In this document: positions 13,560-20,612 of the stretch, in pieces
How the letters are laid out: every line of letters starts with the position of its first letter
Numbering within the stretch: position 1 is the first letter of the stretch
Assembly (NCBI GenBank): GCA_002083615.1
Contig: MSXO01000016.1
Location: 1-39,986 of the forward strand
Reading direction: 5' to 3'
Source: Proteobacteria bacterium ST_bin11
GTDB taxonomy: Bacteria; Pseudomonadota; Gammaproteobacteria; Methylococcales; Methylomonadaceae
Length of the DNA stretch: 39,986 nucleotides
Notes under the pieces: generated by a model
The model's database searches: none
What the model saw: the letters and a program-made list of their open reading frames with translations, nothing else
Told to the model about the DNA's origin: nothing
Position numbers and translations under genes: made by a program

Positions 13560-13954
13560 ACACCCCGCTGCCCAGACACCTGCTGCCCGATAGCCTATTG
13601 CAAATCGCCGAGTATTGCGGCGAGGAAACCATGTGGCTGATCTGGCGGGCCTACGGCGGCGGGCATTTGACTGTACCGGTAAACATTACGCCCGACCACC
13701 GCCTGGCCGAGTTGCTAGGCATGGAATTGGCCGCCAAGTTTTGCGAGATGTTTGGCGGTGCGACCGTGTACCAAATCCCCAAAGCCCACGCGGCCATGCT
13801 GGCTATGCGCAACGAACGCATTCGCCACGACCGCAGCAACGGCATGGATAACTTTGGTTTATGCCGTAAATACGGCCTGACCGAGCGGCAAATCATCACC
13901 ATTTGCGGCCAGCCAGCGCCAGCCTTACTTAATTTCGACCTGTTCGACGACTGA
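13556..13954 (+). CDS. mor: Mor-type transcription activator
   Basis: A 132-residue protein of the Mor/C family. It has the dimerisation region with GGGHLTVPVNITPDHRLAEL and the IPKAHAAM turn, and a C-terminal helix-turn-helix at about residues 95-125 (GLCRKYGLTERQIITICGQ). In Mu, Mor activates the middle promoter and so leads to late transcription. Here it ends the tight early cluster, and no separate C gene is seen, so it may drive late promoters itself. Candidate sites are the palindromes at 16012-16027 and 23636-23659. Confidence 0.88.
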   Translation: MNTPLPRHLLPDSLLQIAEYCGEETMWLIWRAYGGGHLTVPVNITPDHRLAELLGMELAAKFCEMFGGATVYQIPKAHAAMLAMRNERIRHDRSNGMDNFGLCRKYGLTERQIITICGQPAPALLNFDLFDD

Positions 13955-13979
13955 TTTTTTAACCACCGGAGACCATCCC

Positions 13980-14252
13980 ATGAACCACAGCCAATTAGTA
14001 ACTTACATCAGCAACCATAGCGCCTTGAAAAAGGCCGAAGTGGAGCGGGTTTTATCCCTGCATGCCTCGGCAATTACCGACGAAGTAAAAGCCAACGGCA
14101 AAATCACCTTGCACGACATCGGCACCATTACCGTAGTAGAGACCCCAGCCCGCCCAAGCCGCAACCCGCAAACCGGCGAAGCCATTGAAATACCCGCCGG
14201 CAAACGCATCAAGCTAAAAGCCGCCAAAGCCTTAAAAGACGCGGTGGCTTAA
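13980..14252 (+). CDS. HU/IHF-like DNA-bending protein
   Basis: A 90-residue member of the HU/IHF family. It has the usual N-terminal helices, then GKITLHDIGTITVVETPARP, the arm with RNPQTGEAIEIPAGKRIKLK, and a last helix KAAKALKDAV. Mu uses host HU and IHF to assemble the transpososome and the enhancer, so a phage copy could make transposition less dependent on the host. CCGGAG precedes the start by 8 bases. Confidence 0.92.
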   Translation: MNHSQLVTYISNHSALKKAEVERVLSLHASAITDEVKANGKITLHDIGTITVVETPARPSRNPQTGEAIEIPAGKRIKLKAAKALKDAVA

Positions 14253-14254
14253 AC

Positions 14255-14497
14255 ATGAACGAAAACGCGGCGAAACGCCAAAAGATATTGAGCCTGTTGT
14301 ACCAAGACCGGCAAGCCAACGCCAGCAAACTGCATCAAGAGCAATGGACCAAACTCGCCACCCTGCAAAATGCCGTGGAAGACCTGGACTTTGCCTTGTC
14401 GGTGTTGGTGGAACTGCGCTACATCGAGCGCTGCAACAACCTGCTACGCATTACCGGGGCCGGTGTGCTGGCCTGCGAGGCCGGGCAGGCGCAATAA
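14255..14497 (+). CDS. Small winged-helix-like protein after HU
   Basis: An 80-residue helical protein starting 2 bp after the HU stop. The C-terminal part (LDFALSVLVELRYIERCNNLL then RITGAGVLACE) reads like a recognition helix and wing. The family is unknown. It is the last gene before the terminator at 14513-14537. Confidence 0.6.
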   Translation: MNENAAKRQKILSLLYQDRQANASKLHQEQWTKLATLQNAVEDLDFALSVLVELRYIERCNNLLRITGAGVLACEAGQAQ

Positions 14498-14512
14498 AGG
14501 CCAAAGCCAAGC

Positions 14513-14543
14513 GCCCCAGGTCAGCCCTGGGGCTTTTGTCTTT
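14513..14543 (+). terminator. Rho-independent terminator ending the early/middle operon
   Basis: GCCCCAGG (14513-14520) pairs with CCTGGGGC (14526-14533) around a TCAGC loop, followed by TTTTGTCTTT. It separates the early operon from the lipoprotein gene. Confidence 0.85.
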
Positions 14544-14589
14544 AGCTTTTTCCGCCGATAATTCGGCCATTTTTAACAAAGGAGCGGTT

Positions 14590-14943
14590 ATGAAAAGCAA
14601 GGTGATGTTGTTGGGGTGTTTGTTGGCGGCGGGTTGCAGCACCAACTATCGATACCCTAATTGGGAATATGTGCGGCTGGAGTTTGCGGTACCGGACACC
14701 AGTTGCGTTTATAAAATACAAGAAACATGCAGCCAGGCCGGCAATCACTGCATGGACTGGTACAAGCAGCGGGCGACCACCTTTGGCGCTAACACAGTGG
14801 TGATTACCAGCAAAGAAAATCAACAGTTCTTTGCAGCCAGCGGCTTTACCGGCAATGCCAAGGGCGGCGAGGTTAGCAGTTCCATTGCCGAGTATTACGC
14901 ATGCAGCGGGCCGAAGAACATCGCCCCTGCACCTAAAAATTGA
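14590..14943 (+). CDS. Small secreted lipoprotein
   Basis: A 117-residue protein with a lipoprotein signal: MKSKVMLLGCLLAAGC, lipobox LAAGC with Cys16 as the lipidated residue. The mature part has several Cys that could form disulfides and no recognised domain. AAAGGAGCGG precedes ATG 14590 by 5 bases. It stands alone between terminators, so it has its own promoter region (14544-14589). A surface lipoprotein expressed from the prophage could change the lysogen, for instance by blocking superinfection, but this is only inferred from its type and isolation. Confidence 0.8.
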   Translation: MKSKVMLLGCLLAAGCSTNYRYPNWEYVRLEFAVPDTSCVYKIQETCSQAGNHCMDWYKQRATTFGANTVVITSKENQQFFAASGFTGNAKGGEVSSSIAEYYACSGPKNIAPAPKN

Positions 14944-15021
14944 CAAACCCCAAACCGAGGGGCTAATCTAATCGGGCACTGGCAAAATCCAGCGCTCGGG
15001 ATTGGCATCTCGGAAAACTAA

Positions 15022-15052
15022 GGCTCAAAGAGCCGCTTATAGCGGTTTTTTT
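15022..15052 (+). terminator. Terminator with overlapping alternative hairpin
   Basis: CCGCT (15033-15037) pairs with AGCGG (15041-15045) and is followed by seven T. An alternative hairpin GGCTC-AAA-GAGCC (15022-15034) shares two bases with it. It lies between the lipoprotein gene and the C4-like RNA. Confidence 0.7.
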
Positions 15053-15082
15053 GTGCATATGGCTCAAGCTCACAGTTATGTC

Positions 15083-15168
15083 GGGCTGAGCAGGCCGCCG
15101 CAAGGTGGGCCGGTTCCCTTGGTTCCCGGTATGCCAACCTGTTCAGTCCGGCACCCTGATTGGCATCA
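15083..15168 (+). ncRNA. C4-like antisense RNA candidate upstream of Rha gene
   Basis: This stretch has the features of the C4 antisense RNA of phages P1, P7 and P4 as I remember them: a GGGCTGAGCAGG start, a stem CCGCC/GGTGG closed by a GCAA tetraloop (15095-15108), a CCGGTTCCC...CCCGG segment, then ATGCCAA (15131-15137) that can pair with TTGGCAT (15160-15166). GATTGGCATC is also present at 15000-15009. In P1, C4 RNA blocks translation of the antirepressor gene downstream. Here a Rha-type regulator gene starts at 15204. The identification rests on remembered sequence and hairpin pattern, not on a covariance search. Confidence 0.55.
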
Positions 15169-15203
15169 TGGTGTCGGTTTATTACACAAAACCGAGAAAG
15201 ATC

Positions 15204-15755
15204 ATGAAACAATCAAACCTAGTCCATTTGTCAGGCAACCGCCTAGTTGTTACCTCCCTTGAAATATCAAATCGTTTTGAAAAACGTCATGATGACGTTC
15301 TCAAAGCAATTAAAAATATTGAATGTTCTCAGCATTTTAGACACCGCAATTTTGCGGAGTCCTCTTACAACAACCGTCAAAACAAATCCCAACCCATGTA
15401 CGAAATCACCCGCGACGGCTTCGTTTTTCTGTGCATGGGGTTTACCGGTCAGCAGGCAGCGCACTGGAAAGAACGGTATATCGAAGCCTTCAATGCCATG
15501 GAGCAAGCGTTACGCGCCCCCAATGTCGATGCCATCGGCAACCACGTTAAAGCCCTGCAAGCCGAACTATTGAAAAACCGCCCCCGCATGGCAAAGGTGC
15601 TGAAATTGCGCGGCGCGGGTTTTTCCAAGCGGGAAACCGCCAAAATGCTGGGCTTTGGTGAAACCACCATCCGCAAGGAAATGGCGATTATCGAGAAATG
15701 CGGCTACCACGTCGGCCCGGTCGGTACCCAGCTGGATTTGTTTGGGGGTGAGTGA
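15204..15755 (+). CDS. Rha-family phage regulatory protein / antirepressor
   Basis: A 183-residue protein. The N-terminal Rha domain (about residues 8-100) is clear: VTSLEISNRFEKRHDDVLKA, ITRDGFVFLCMGFTGQQAAH, WKERYIEAFNAMEQ. The C-terminal part (120-170) has a helix-turn-helix (FSKRETAKMLGFGETTIRKE). Rha proteins interfere with phage development in some hosts and are used as antirepressors. I start at ATG 15204 after GAGAAAG; the frame is open upstream but runs through the C4-like RNA. The stop overlaps the next ATG (TGATG). Confidence 0.85.
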   Translation: MKQSNLVHLSGNRLVVTSLEISNRFEKRHDDVLKAIKNIECSQHFRHRNFAESSYNNRQNKSQPMYEITRDGFVFLCMGFTGQQAAHWKERYIEAFNAMEQALRAPNVDAIGNHVKALQAELLKNRPRMAKVLKLRGAGFSKRETAKMLGFGETTIRKEMAIIEKCGYHVGPVGTQLDLFGGE

Positions 15756-15946
15756 TGAATCCTGCCATCAACGCCCTGGACCGTCTCCACGAAATCACGC
15801 TATGCATCGAAGCTGTGGGGGATTTGTTGATCCCGGAAAAGGATTTGCACGTCGTTGATCGCGACAAACAGGCCGTGCTGATCAATCATTTGGCACGGGA
15901 GTTAATCGCCGCCCATAACCAGTTAAACCAGACCTGGCCGCGTTAA
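15755..15946 (+). CDS. Small hypothetical protein coupled to Rha gene
   Basis: A 63-residue helical protein (MNPAINALDRLHEITLCIEA...) starting at the ATG that overlaps the Rha stop, with GGGGGTGAG just upstream. No family recognised. It is followed by a strong terminator. Confidence 0.6.
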   Translation: MNPAINALDRLHEITLCIEAVGDLLIPEKDLHVVDRDKQAVLINHLARELIAAHNQLNQTWPR

Positions 15947-15971
15947 CTTTTCCCCTTTTTTAAACACTTTC

Positions 15972-16000
15972 AAGGCCGGTTTTTACCGGCCTTTTCTTTT
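15972..16000 (+). terminator. Strong terminator before the lysis genes
   Basis: AAGGCCGGT (15972-15980) pairs perfectly with ACCGGCCTT (15985-15993) over a TTTT loop, then TTCTTTTT. It isolates the late region from upstream transcription. Confidence 0.9.
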
Positions 16001-16002
16001 TA

Positions 16003-16037
16003 AGTGGGGTTTGCGAAGCGCTTCGCATACGCCACTT
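16003..16037. promoter_or_regulatory. Palindromic site, candidate late-promoter activator binding site
   Basis: A perfect 16-bp palindrome TGCGAAGCGCTTCGCA (16012-16027) is flanked by AAGTGG (16003-16008) and its complement CCACTT (16032-16037). It sits between a terminator and the first late gene. GAAGCGCTTCGCATAC (16015-16030) recurs with one change at 23636-23651, before the scaffold gene. A role as the Mor-like activator's site is inferred from this position and the repeat. Confidence 0.5.
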
Positions 16038-16085
16038 TCCCCCTGTTCCGTACACTCTCGCCAACCCTTTCGGCAGCGAGATGCC

Positions 16086-16640
16086 ATGAATACCGACAAC
16101 CCTTTTGACGCCACCGAGGCAGCTGTTGAACTGATTACGCAGTTTGAAGGCCTGCGCCAGCAGGCGTATCTGTGCCCGGCCAATCGCTTAACCATCGGCT
16201 GCGGTCATGTGATTTTGCCTAAGTGGGATTTCGGTTTGTTTCGGGTCGACGCCGGCACGCTGGCCCGCATCGTGGACGAATGCCAAAGCCGCCGCATTTT
16301 GACGCAAGAAGCGCAAGTGGTGCTGACCATCAGCCACGATCAAGTCAAGCAATTGCTGTATCGCGATGTGGAGCAAGTTGCGCTGTTTCTGCGCTCTGTG
16401 ACGCCTGCCTTGATTAATCAAAACCAATTTGATGCCCTGGTCTCGCTGATTTTCAACATCGGCCAGGGCCGTTACGCGCAATCGACCTTACGACATAAAC
16501 TGCACAACCGCGACTTCCCCGGTGCCGCTGCCGAGTTCGATCGCTGGGTTATGGGGACTGTCGACGGCAAAAAAGCCCCCTTGCGCGGTTTAGTAAGACG
16601 CCGCGCCGCCGAACGCGCCTTATTTGAGAAGCCTGTATGA
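16086..16640 (+). CDS. Phage lysozyme (endolysin, GH24)
   Basis: A 184-residue muramidase. The catalytic triad pattern E-x8-C-x5-T is present as E21 (TQFEGLRQ), C30 and T36 (RLTIGCGH), the arrangement of the P1 and phage 21 lysozymes. LINQNQFDALVSLIFNIGQG is the family's conserved second motif. There is no N-terminal signal or anchor helix, so release would need a holin; candidates are the small membrane proteins downstream. The start ATG 16086 is the first in frame. The stop overlaps the next start (ATGA). Confidence 0.9.
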   Translation: MNTDNPFDATEAAVELITQFEGLRQQAYLCPANRLTIGCGHVILPKWDFGLFRVDAGTLARIVDECQSRRILTQEAQVVLTISHDQVKQLLYRDVEQVALFLRSVTPALINQNQFDALVSLIFNIGQGRYAQSTLRHKLHNRDFPGAAAEFDRWVMGTVDGKKAPLRGLVRRRAAERALFEKPV

Positions 16641-16906
16641 AGCAAAACCCGTTAATGCAATCAGTGGCGGTTGCCGAGATCAATGCACAACTGCTATGCC
16701 AGGAATACGCCAACGCCGTGCATCGTTTGCATATTGCAAAAAAGGACGTGTGTTTTTATGCCGATCAGGCCAGCCGCGCCCATAGCCAGTATTTAAACGC
16801 CGTCAGACTCAAAGGCCGCAGCTATCTGGATTTAATGAACAGCGGCATCTCGCATCGCGCCTATCTGCGCTTTCTGCGGAGTACAGAGCCATGTCTGAAT
16901 TTTTGA
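16637..16906 (+). CDS. Hypothetical lysis-region protein
   Basis: An 89-residue helical protein with no membrane span, containing CQEYANAVHRLHIAKKDVCF. It overlaps the lysozyme stop by 4 bp and the next gene by 16 bp, so it belongs to the lysis cluster. It may correspond to an Rz-like or accessory protein, but it lacks a signal sequence and I cannot assign it. Confidence 0.6.
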   Translation: MKQNPLMQSVAVAEINAQLLCQEYANAVHRLHIAKKDVCFYADQASRAHSQYLNAVRLKGRSYLDLMNSGISHRAYLRFLRSTEPCLNF

Positions 16907-17427
16907 TACACGTTTTCGGCTGCCTGGTGGTGGCCGTTTTTTGCCTGTTTTTCCTGCTGTTGTACCTGGAGTACAAATATGGAGGAGAAAACCCCACCCG
17001 CATCGCCCTACGCGCGGTCTTTGCGGATTACATCATCACACTGGAACCTAACCAAATGAAACGCATTAGTTCTTTAGTTACCCAATTTATTGTCACTGCC
17101 CTTGCGCTAACCTCCGCCGGCGCATCTGCGGCCATCGACGGCGCTATCAGCATCGTCTCTTCCGATCCTAACGTGCTGCTGGTTACGCCAGTTGGCAACG
17201 GCCAGTTTTTAGTAAAAGTGGTCGGAAAAGGGCTGGCTACCTTAACCGTCAGCGGTGACGCGGACTTGGGCGACGGCATTAGGACCATTACCCAGGCCTT
17301 CGAATTTGAAGTGTACGACGGCGATACCGAGGCCGATCACTTCGATTTGACTATCACCGATATCTTACGCAGCGAAGACGCTACCAACGAAAACGCTATC
17401 GACAGCAGCGCAGCCGCCACCTCTTAA
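16891..17427 (+). CDS. Membrane-anchored or secreted protein of lysis region (possibly two starts)
   Basis: The full frame gives 178 residues with a membrane helix at 5-26 (LIHVFGCLVVAVFCLFFLLL). An internal ATG at 17056 (residue 56) starts a typical signal peptide, MKRISSLVTQFIVTALALTS, with cleavage after ASA, followed by a beta-rich Ig-like domain (ISIVSSDPNVLLVTPVGNGQ) and an acidic tail. The two N-termini suggest either one protein with a long N-terminal extension or two products in the same frame: a short membrane protein and a secreted one. GGAACC lies 9 bases before the internal ATG. Function unknown. Confidence 0.55.
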   Translation: MSEFLIHVFGCLVVAVFCLFFLLLYLEYKYGGENPTRIALRAVFADYIITLEPNQMKRISSLVTQFIVTALALTSAGASAAIDGAISIVSSDPNVLLVTPVGNGQFLVKVVGKGLATLTVSGDADLGDGIRTITQAFEFEVYDGDTEADHFDLTITDILRSEDATNENAIDSSAAATS

Positions 17428-17444
17428 AAAACGGCGGACACTTA

Positions 17445-17472
17445 AGCCGGGGTTTTGCCCCGGCTCCTTTTT
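17445..17472 (+). terminator. Terminator within lysis region
   Basis: AGCCGGGG (17445-17452) pairs with CCCCGGCT (17458-17465) over TTTTG, then CCTTTTT. Confidence 0.85.
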
Positions 17473-17482
17473 AAGTAGTTAC

Positions 17483-17530
17483 AAGCAGACTTAACGCAAG
17501 GAACAGTAGTGATAAGCAGGCTTAACGCAA
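17483..17530. repeat. 17-bp direct repeat, 31 bp apart, upstream of the holin-like gene
   Basis: AAGCAGACTTAACGCAA (17483-17499) and AAGCAGGCTTAACGCAA (17514-17530) differ at one base and start 31 bp apart, about three helical turns. The second contains the dyad TAAGCAGGCTTA. Placement after a terminator and before a gene start suggests a promoter-control element. Confidence 0.55.
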
Positions 17531-17545
17531 ACATAGGAACCGACT

Positions 17546-17746
17546 ATGGACAACGCCAAACACATCCTGGATAGCAAAACCTTTTGGTTCAACGTGGCCG
17601 CGGCTGTGTTGCCGTTGCTGGAAGCCAACGTGCATCTACTGCGCGATTATCTGCCGGATGGCGGGTATTTGCTTTACCTGTGCGCGGTGTCGATAGCCAA
17701 TATTTACCTGCGCAGTATTACCCGCGTGCCGGTAACGTTGTCTTGA
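17546..17746 (+). CDS. Holin-like small membrane protein
   Basis: A 66-residue protein with two hydrophobic helices, about 13-25 (FWFNVAAAVLPLL) and 40-55 (GYLLYLCAVSIANIYL), joined by a short charged loop. The size, topology and place after lysozyme suit a holin or the small membrane proteins of Mu-like lysis clusters. ATAGGAACC precedes the start. Confidence 0.6.
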   Translation: MDNAKHILDSKTFWFNVAAAVLPLLEANVHLLRDYLPDGGYLLYLCAVSIANIYLRSITRVPVTLS

Positions 17747-17753
17747 GGTGGGT

Positions 17754-18116
17754 ATGGACTATTCGAACGCATTGATGATCTGGGATGTAGTGCAAACCCT
17801 TTTGATCGCCGTCATTGGGATCATGAACTGGCTGAATAACCGGCAGCGGGTAACCAACGCCACCATTTCCAGGCTGGAAAACAGCATGGACACGCGGCTG
17901 GACGATCACGCCGAGCGTGTCACCCGGCTGGAACAAGACCTAAAAAACGCCCCCAGTCACGCCGATTTAGCGGAGATTTACCGGGAAATGCGCAAACTCA
18001 ACGATTCGCTATCGGCCATGAATGCCGCGATATCGGCGCAAACCGCGACACTCAGCGCATTGAAAGGCCAAGTGGAACGCATGGATTCGTTTTGGCGCAA
18101 CGGTGGCAAGTCATGA
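17754..18116 (+). CDS. DUF2730-like membrane-anchored coiled-coil protein (Mu gp25-like)
   Basis: A 120-residue protein with one N-terminal membrane helix (about 8-27, MIWDVVQTLLIAVIGIMNWL) and a long coiled coil (33-105). This is the form of DUF2730 proteins of Mu-like phages, found just upstream of the small terminase. GAGG lies 5 bases before ATG 17754. A lysis (spanin-like) role has been considered for this family, but the sequence does not show it. Confidence 0.75.
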   Translation: MDYSNALMIWDVVQTLLIAVIGIMNWLNNRQRVTNATISRLENSMDTRLDDHAERVTRLEQDLKNAPSHADLAEIYREMRKLNDSLSAMNAAISAQTATLSALKGQVERMDSFWRNGGKS

Positions 18117-18385
18117 GTGTACACGTCGCGCCGTTGATGCTGCATGCGCGGGGGTTTGTTAACTCGGTGGACGTTAACAAACCGCTGTGCGATATGCGAG
18201 ACCCTTATCTGTATCATATTGTGGTGTTGATCAATGATTTAGGGATTGCCCGCCTGGAAGGGCTGGACGGTTCTATCAGTCACGCAGACCGCCGCGATTT
18301 GGCCGATAAACTCCGCAAATATGGCGTGCGCCGTGTCGAATGGCGACACCACGGCATAGAGAAACACACTAACCTGATACGGTGA
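18113..18385 (+). CDS. Hypothetical protein between gp25- and gp26-like genes
   Basis: A 90-residue protein starting at ATG 18113 with 4-bp overlap of the previous gene. It reads as mixed alpha-beta (HIVVLINDLGIARLEGLDGS) and ends in a basic stretch. Not recognised. Confidence 0.6.
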   Translation: MSVHVAPLMLHARGFVNSVDVNKPLCDMRDPYLYHIVVLINDLGIARLEGLDGSISHADRRDLADKLRKYGVRRVEWRHHGIEKHTNLIR

Positions 18386-18388
18386 TTT

Positions 18389-18682
18389 ATGGACTATAAC
18401 GAATTTGCTACAGCGCATCGCCGGCTGGCCGTATTGGAATATCTCAACCGCGCCGCCACATACACCGCCCATGAAGTCGATCTTAAAGCGGCATTGGCCG
18501 CCGGCGGTCAGCCAGTCGGGACCGACGTGTTACGTGCCGATCTGCAATGGTTGCACGAACAAGGCCTGGTGCTAGCCAATCAACCCGGCGGCGTCTGGTT
18601 TGCCACGTTGACGGCCAAGGGTGGCGATGTGCGGCAAGGCTTAAGCACAGTGCCAGGTGTGGCGCGGCCGGAGCCTAAGTAA
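18389..18682 (+). CDS. Phage protein of the VpaChn25_0724 type (winged-helix-like)
   Basis: A 97-residue protein in the position of Mu gp26. The layout HRRLAVLEYLNRAATYTAHE, then TDVLRADLQWLHEQGLVLAN and a wing-like end (VWFATLTAKGGDVRQG) suggests a winged helix. It is a conserved neighbour of the small terminase in Mu-like phages. It overlaps the next gene by one base. Confidence 0.75.
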   Translation: MDYNEFATAHRRLAVLEYLNRAATYTAHEVDLKAALAAGGQPVGTDVLRADLQWLHEQGLVLANQPGGVWFATLTAKGGDVRQGLSTVPGVARPEPK

Positions 18683-19236
18683 TGCCGCCGCGTAGTGCCA
18701 TCACCACCTTACCCGATGATCTGTTAAACCTGCTGAACGGCAAGCTTATAGACAGCGGCTTTAGCGATTATGCCGGTTTATCCGCATGGTTGTCGGAGCA
18801 AGGCTATCAAATCAGCCGCTCAGCGGTGCATCGCCATGGCTCGGAATTGCAAGCGGCCATGGAGAAATCCATTAACCGCGCCCGGGAACGTGTGGAAATT
18901 GCCAAAGCGATGGGAGGCATGAGCAATGAAGGAAAAGCCGCGCTTTTGGAAGCCTCTGAAATGGTGGCTATTGATCAGATTATGGATGTGCTTGAAGAGA
19001 TGCAAGGCTGGGACGCCGCCGACAAAGCCGCCATTGTGCCTAAGCTGGGTAGAGCTATTGCCGATATCGGTCGAAGTGCCATTGGTTCAGCTAAATGGAA
19101 AAAAGAATTTGAGGCCGAGGCAAAACGCCAGGCTCTCGAAGAAGCGGCCCAAGCTGCCAGCGCCGCCGCCAAAGCCGAAGGCGTATCGGAAGCTGGGGTG
19201 GCACGGATTCGCGAAGCGTTAGGCATGGCTGCGTAA
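18682..19236 (+). CDS. Small terminase-like protein (DUF3486, Mu gp27)
   Basis: A 184-residue protein with the DUF3486 layout: an N-terminal helix-turn-helix (LSAWLSEQGYQISRSAVHRH) at about 30-55, a central helical region, and a C-terminal Ala/Glu-rich helix. It is expected to recognise phage DNA for headful packaging with the large subunit. It overlaps the large terminase gene by one base. Confidence 0.88.
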   Translation: MPPRSAITTLPDDLLNLLNGKLIDSGFSDYAGLSAWLSEQGYQISRSAVHRHGSELQAAMEKSINRARERVEIAKAMGGMSNEGKAALLEASEMVAIDQIMDVLEEMQGWDAADKAAIVPKLGRAIADIGRSAIGSAKWKKEFEAEAKRQALEEAAQAASAAAKAEGVSEAGVARIREALGMAA

Positions 19237-20612
19237 TGCCCGCCAAAATTATCCCCACCAACCCCGACGCCATCTTCCTGCCATTTCAAGAGAAATGGAT
19301 CAAGGACGACGCGCGTCTAAAGCTGATGGAGAAATCCCGCCAAATTGGTATTAGTTGGAGCACCGCTTACAAAGCCGCCGAACGCACCGCCATGGTCGGG
19401 CAAAAGTGGGATCAATGGGTATCCAGCCGAGACGATCTACAAGCCCGCCTGTTTATTGAAGACTGCAAACTATTCGCCAATATTTTAGCCATTGCCGCCG
19501 AGGATCTGGGCGAGCGGGTGATTGATGAGAAGACCAAGCTTACCGCGTACGTTCTGGAATTCGCCTCCAGAAAACGCATTCATTCGATGTCATCCAACCC
19601 GGATGCGCAAGCCGGTAAACGCGGCGGCCGCATCCTGGACGAATTTGCACTACATCCCGATCCTCGAAAGCTATGGTCGATTGCCTATCCTGGTATCACC
19701 TGGGGCGGCTCGATGGAGATCATTTCCACCCACCGGGGTAGCCACAACTTTTTCAATCAGCTGATTCGGGAAGTACGTGAGCACAACAACCCCAAGAACA
19801 TCAGCCTGCACCGCGTCACCCTGCAAGATGCCCTGGATGCCGGATTTTTGTGGAAGCTGCAAAAAGCCCTGCCGAAAGGCCACGAAGTCCACGAGATGGA
19901 CGAAGCGGCGTATTTCGACTTCATCAAAGCCGGTTGCGCCGATGAAGAAAGCTTTCTGCAGGAATACATGTGCGAGCCGGCTGACGATGACTCGGCCTTT
20001 TTGGAATACGACCTGATCGCCCGCTGCGAGTATGGTGAAAAGGAAGTCTGGGAAGTCGACCTGATCGAAGCCAAGCGCCGTGGCGCGCAATTATTCGCCG
20101 GGCTGGATATTGGCCGCAAGAAGGATTTAACCGTGCTGTGGGTGCTGGAACTGCTGGGCGATGTGCTCTACACCCGCGCCGTGATTGAGTTGCAAAACAT
20201 GAGCAAGCCCGATCAAGAAAAAGTGCTGTGGCCGATCATGTCTCTGATGGATCGCACCTGCATCGACGCTACCGGCCTGGGTATCGGCTGGGCCGACGAC
20301 GCACAAAAGCAGTTTGGTCAATACCGCGTTGAGGCAGTGACCTTTACCAACCGGGTAAAAGAAGAGCTGGCCTATCCGGTACGCGGCCGCATGGAAGATC
20401 AGAAGCTACGCATCCCTTACAAACCCAATATCCGTGCCGATCTGCGCGCCGTTACTAAGGTAACGACCGCTGCCGGCAATATCCGCTTTACTGCCGAACG
20501 CTCTGAAAACGGCCACGCCGACCGCTTTTGGGCGCTGGGCTTGGGCGTACACGCCGCCAGCAACGGCGCTGCCGGCCCTGCTTACACTCCGATGAGGTTG
20601 AAATGGCTATAG
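19236..20612 (+). CDS. Large terminase (Mu gp28-like)
   Basis: A 458-residue packaging motor. The ATPase part has a Walker-A-like KSRQIGISWS at 33-42 and a Walker-B GGRILDEFAL near residue 133. The RNase-H-like nuclease part has Asp near 291 (GLDIGRKKDLTV), near 343 (CIDATGLGIG) and near 429 (ADRFWALGLG), the three-acid layout of terminase nucleases. It is shorter than Mu gp28 (about 550). It fills the capsid with DNA cut from the host chromosome along with the phage. Confidence 0.92.
   Translation: MPAKIIPTNPDAIFLPFQEKWIKDDARLKLMEKSRQIGISWSTAYKAAERTAMVGQKWDQWVSSRDDLQARLFIEDCKLFANILAIAAEDLGERVIDEKTKLTAYVLEFASRKRIHSMSSNPDAQAGKRGGRILDEFALHPDPRKLWSIAYPGITWGGSMEIISTHRGSHNFFNQLIREVREHNNPKNISLHRVTLQDALDAGFLWKLQKALPKGHEVHEMDEAAYFDFIKAGCADEESFLQEYMCEPADDDSAFLEYDLIARCEYGEKEVWEVDLIEAKRRGAQLFAGLDIGRKKDLTVLWVLELLGDVLYTRAVIELQNMSKPDQEKVLWPIMSLMDRTCIDATGLGIGWADDAQKQFGQYRVEAVTFTNRVKEELAYPVRGRMEDQKLRIPYKPNIRADLRAVTKVTTAAGNIRFTAERSENGHADRFWALGLGVHAASNGAAGPAYTPMRLKWL

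Noticed and set aside
15002..15262. An 86-codon frame over the C4-like region, ending in VRHPDWHHGVG-type sequence
   Set aside because: It crosses a terminator and the structured RNA, and its last part overlaps the Rha start in another frame. It has some likeness to Ash/Icd-type frames seen next to C4 RNA, but I could not support translation.
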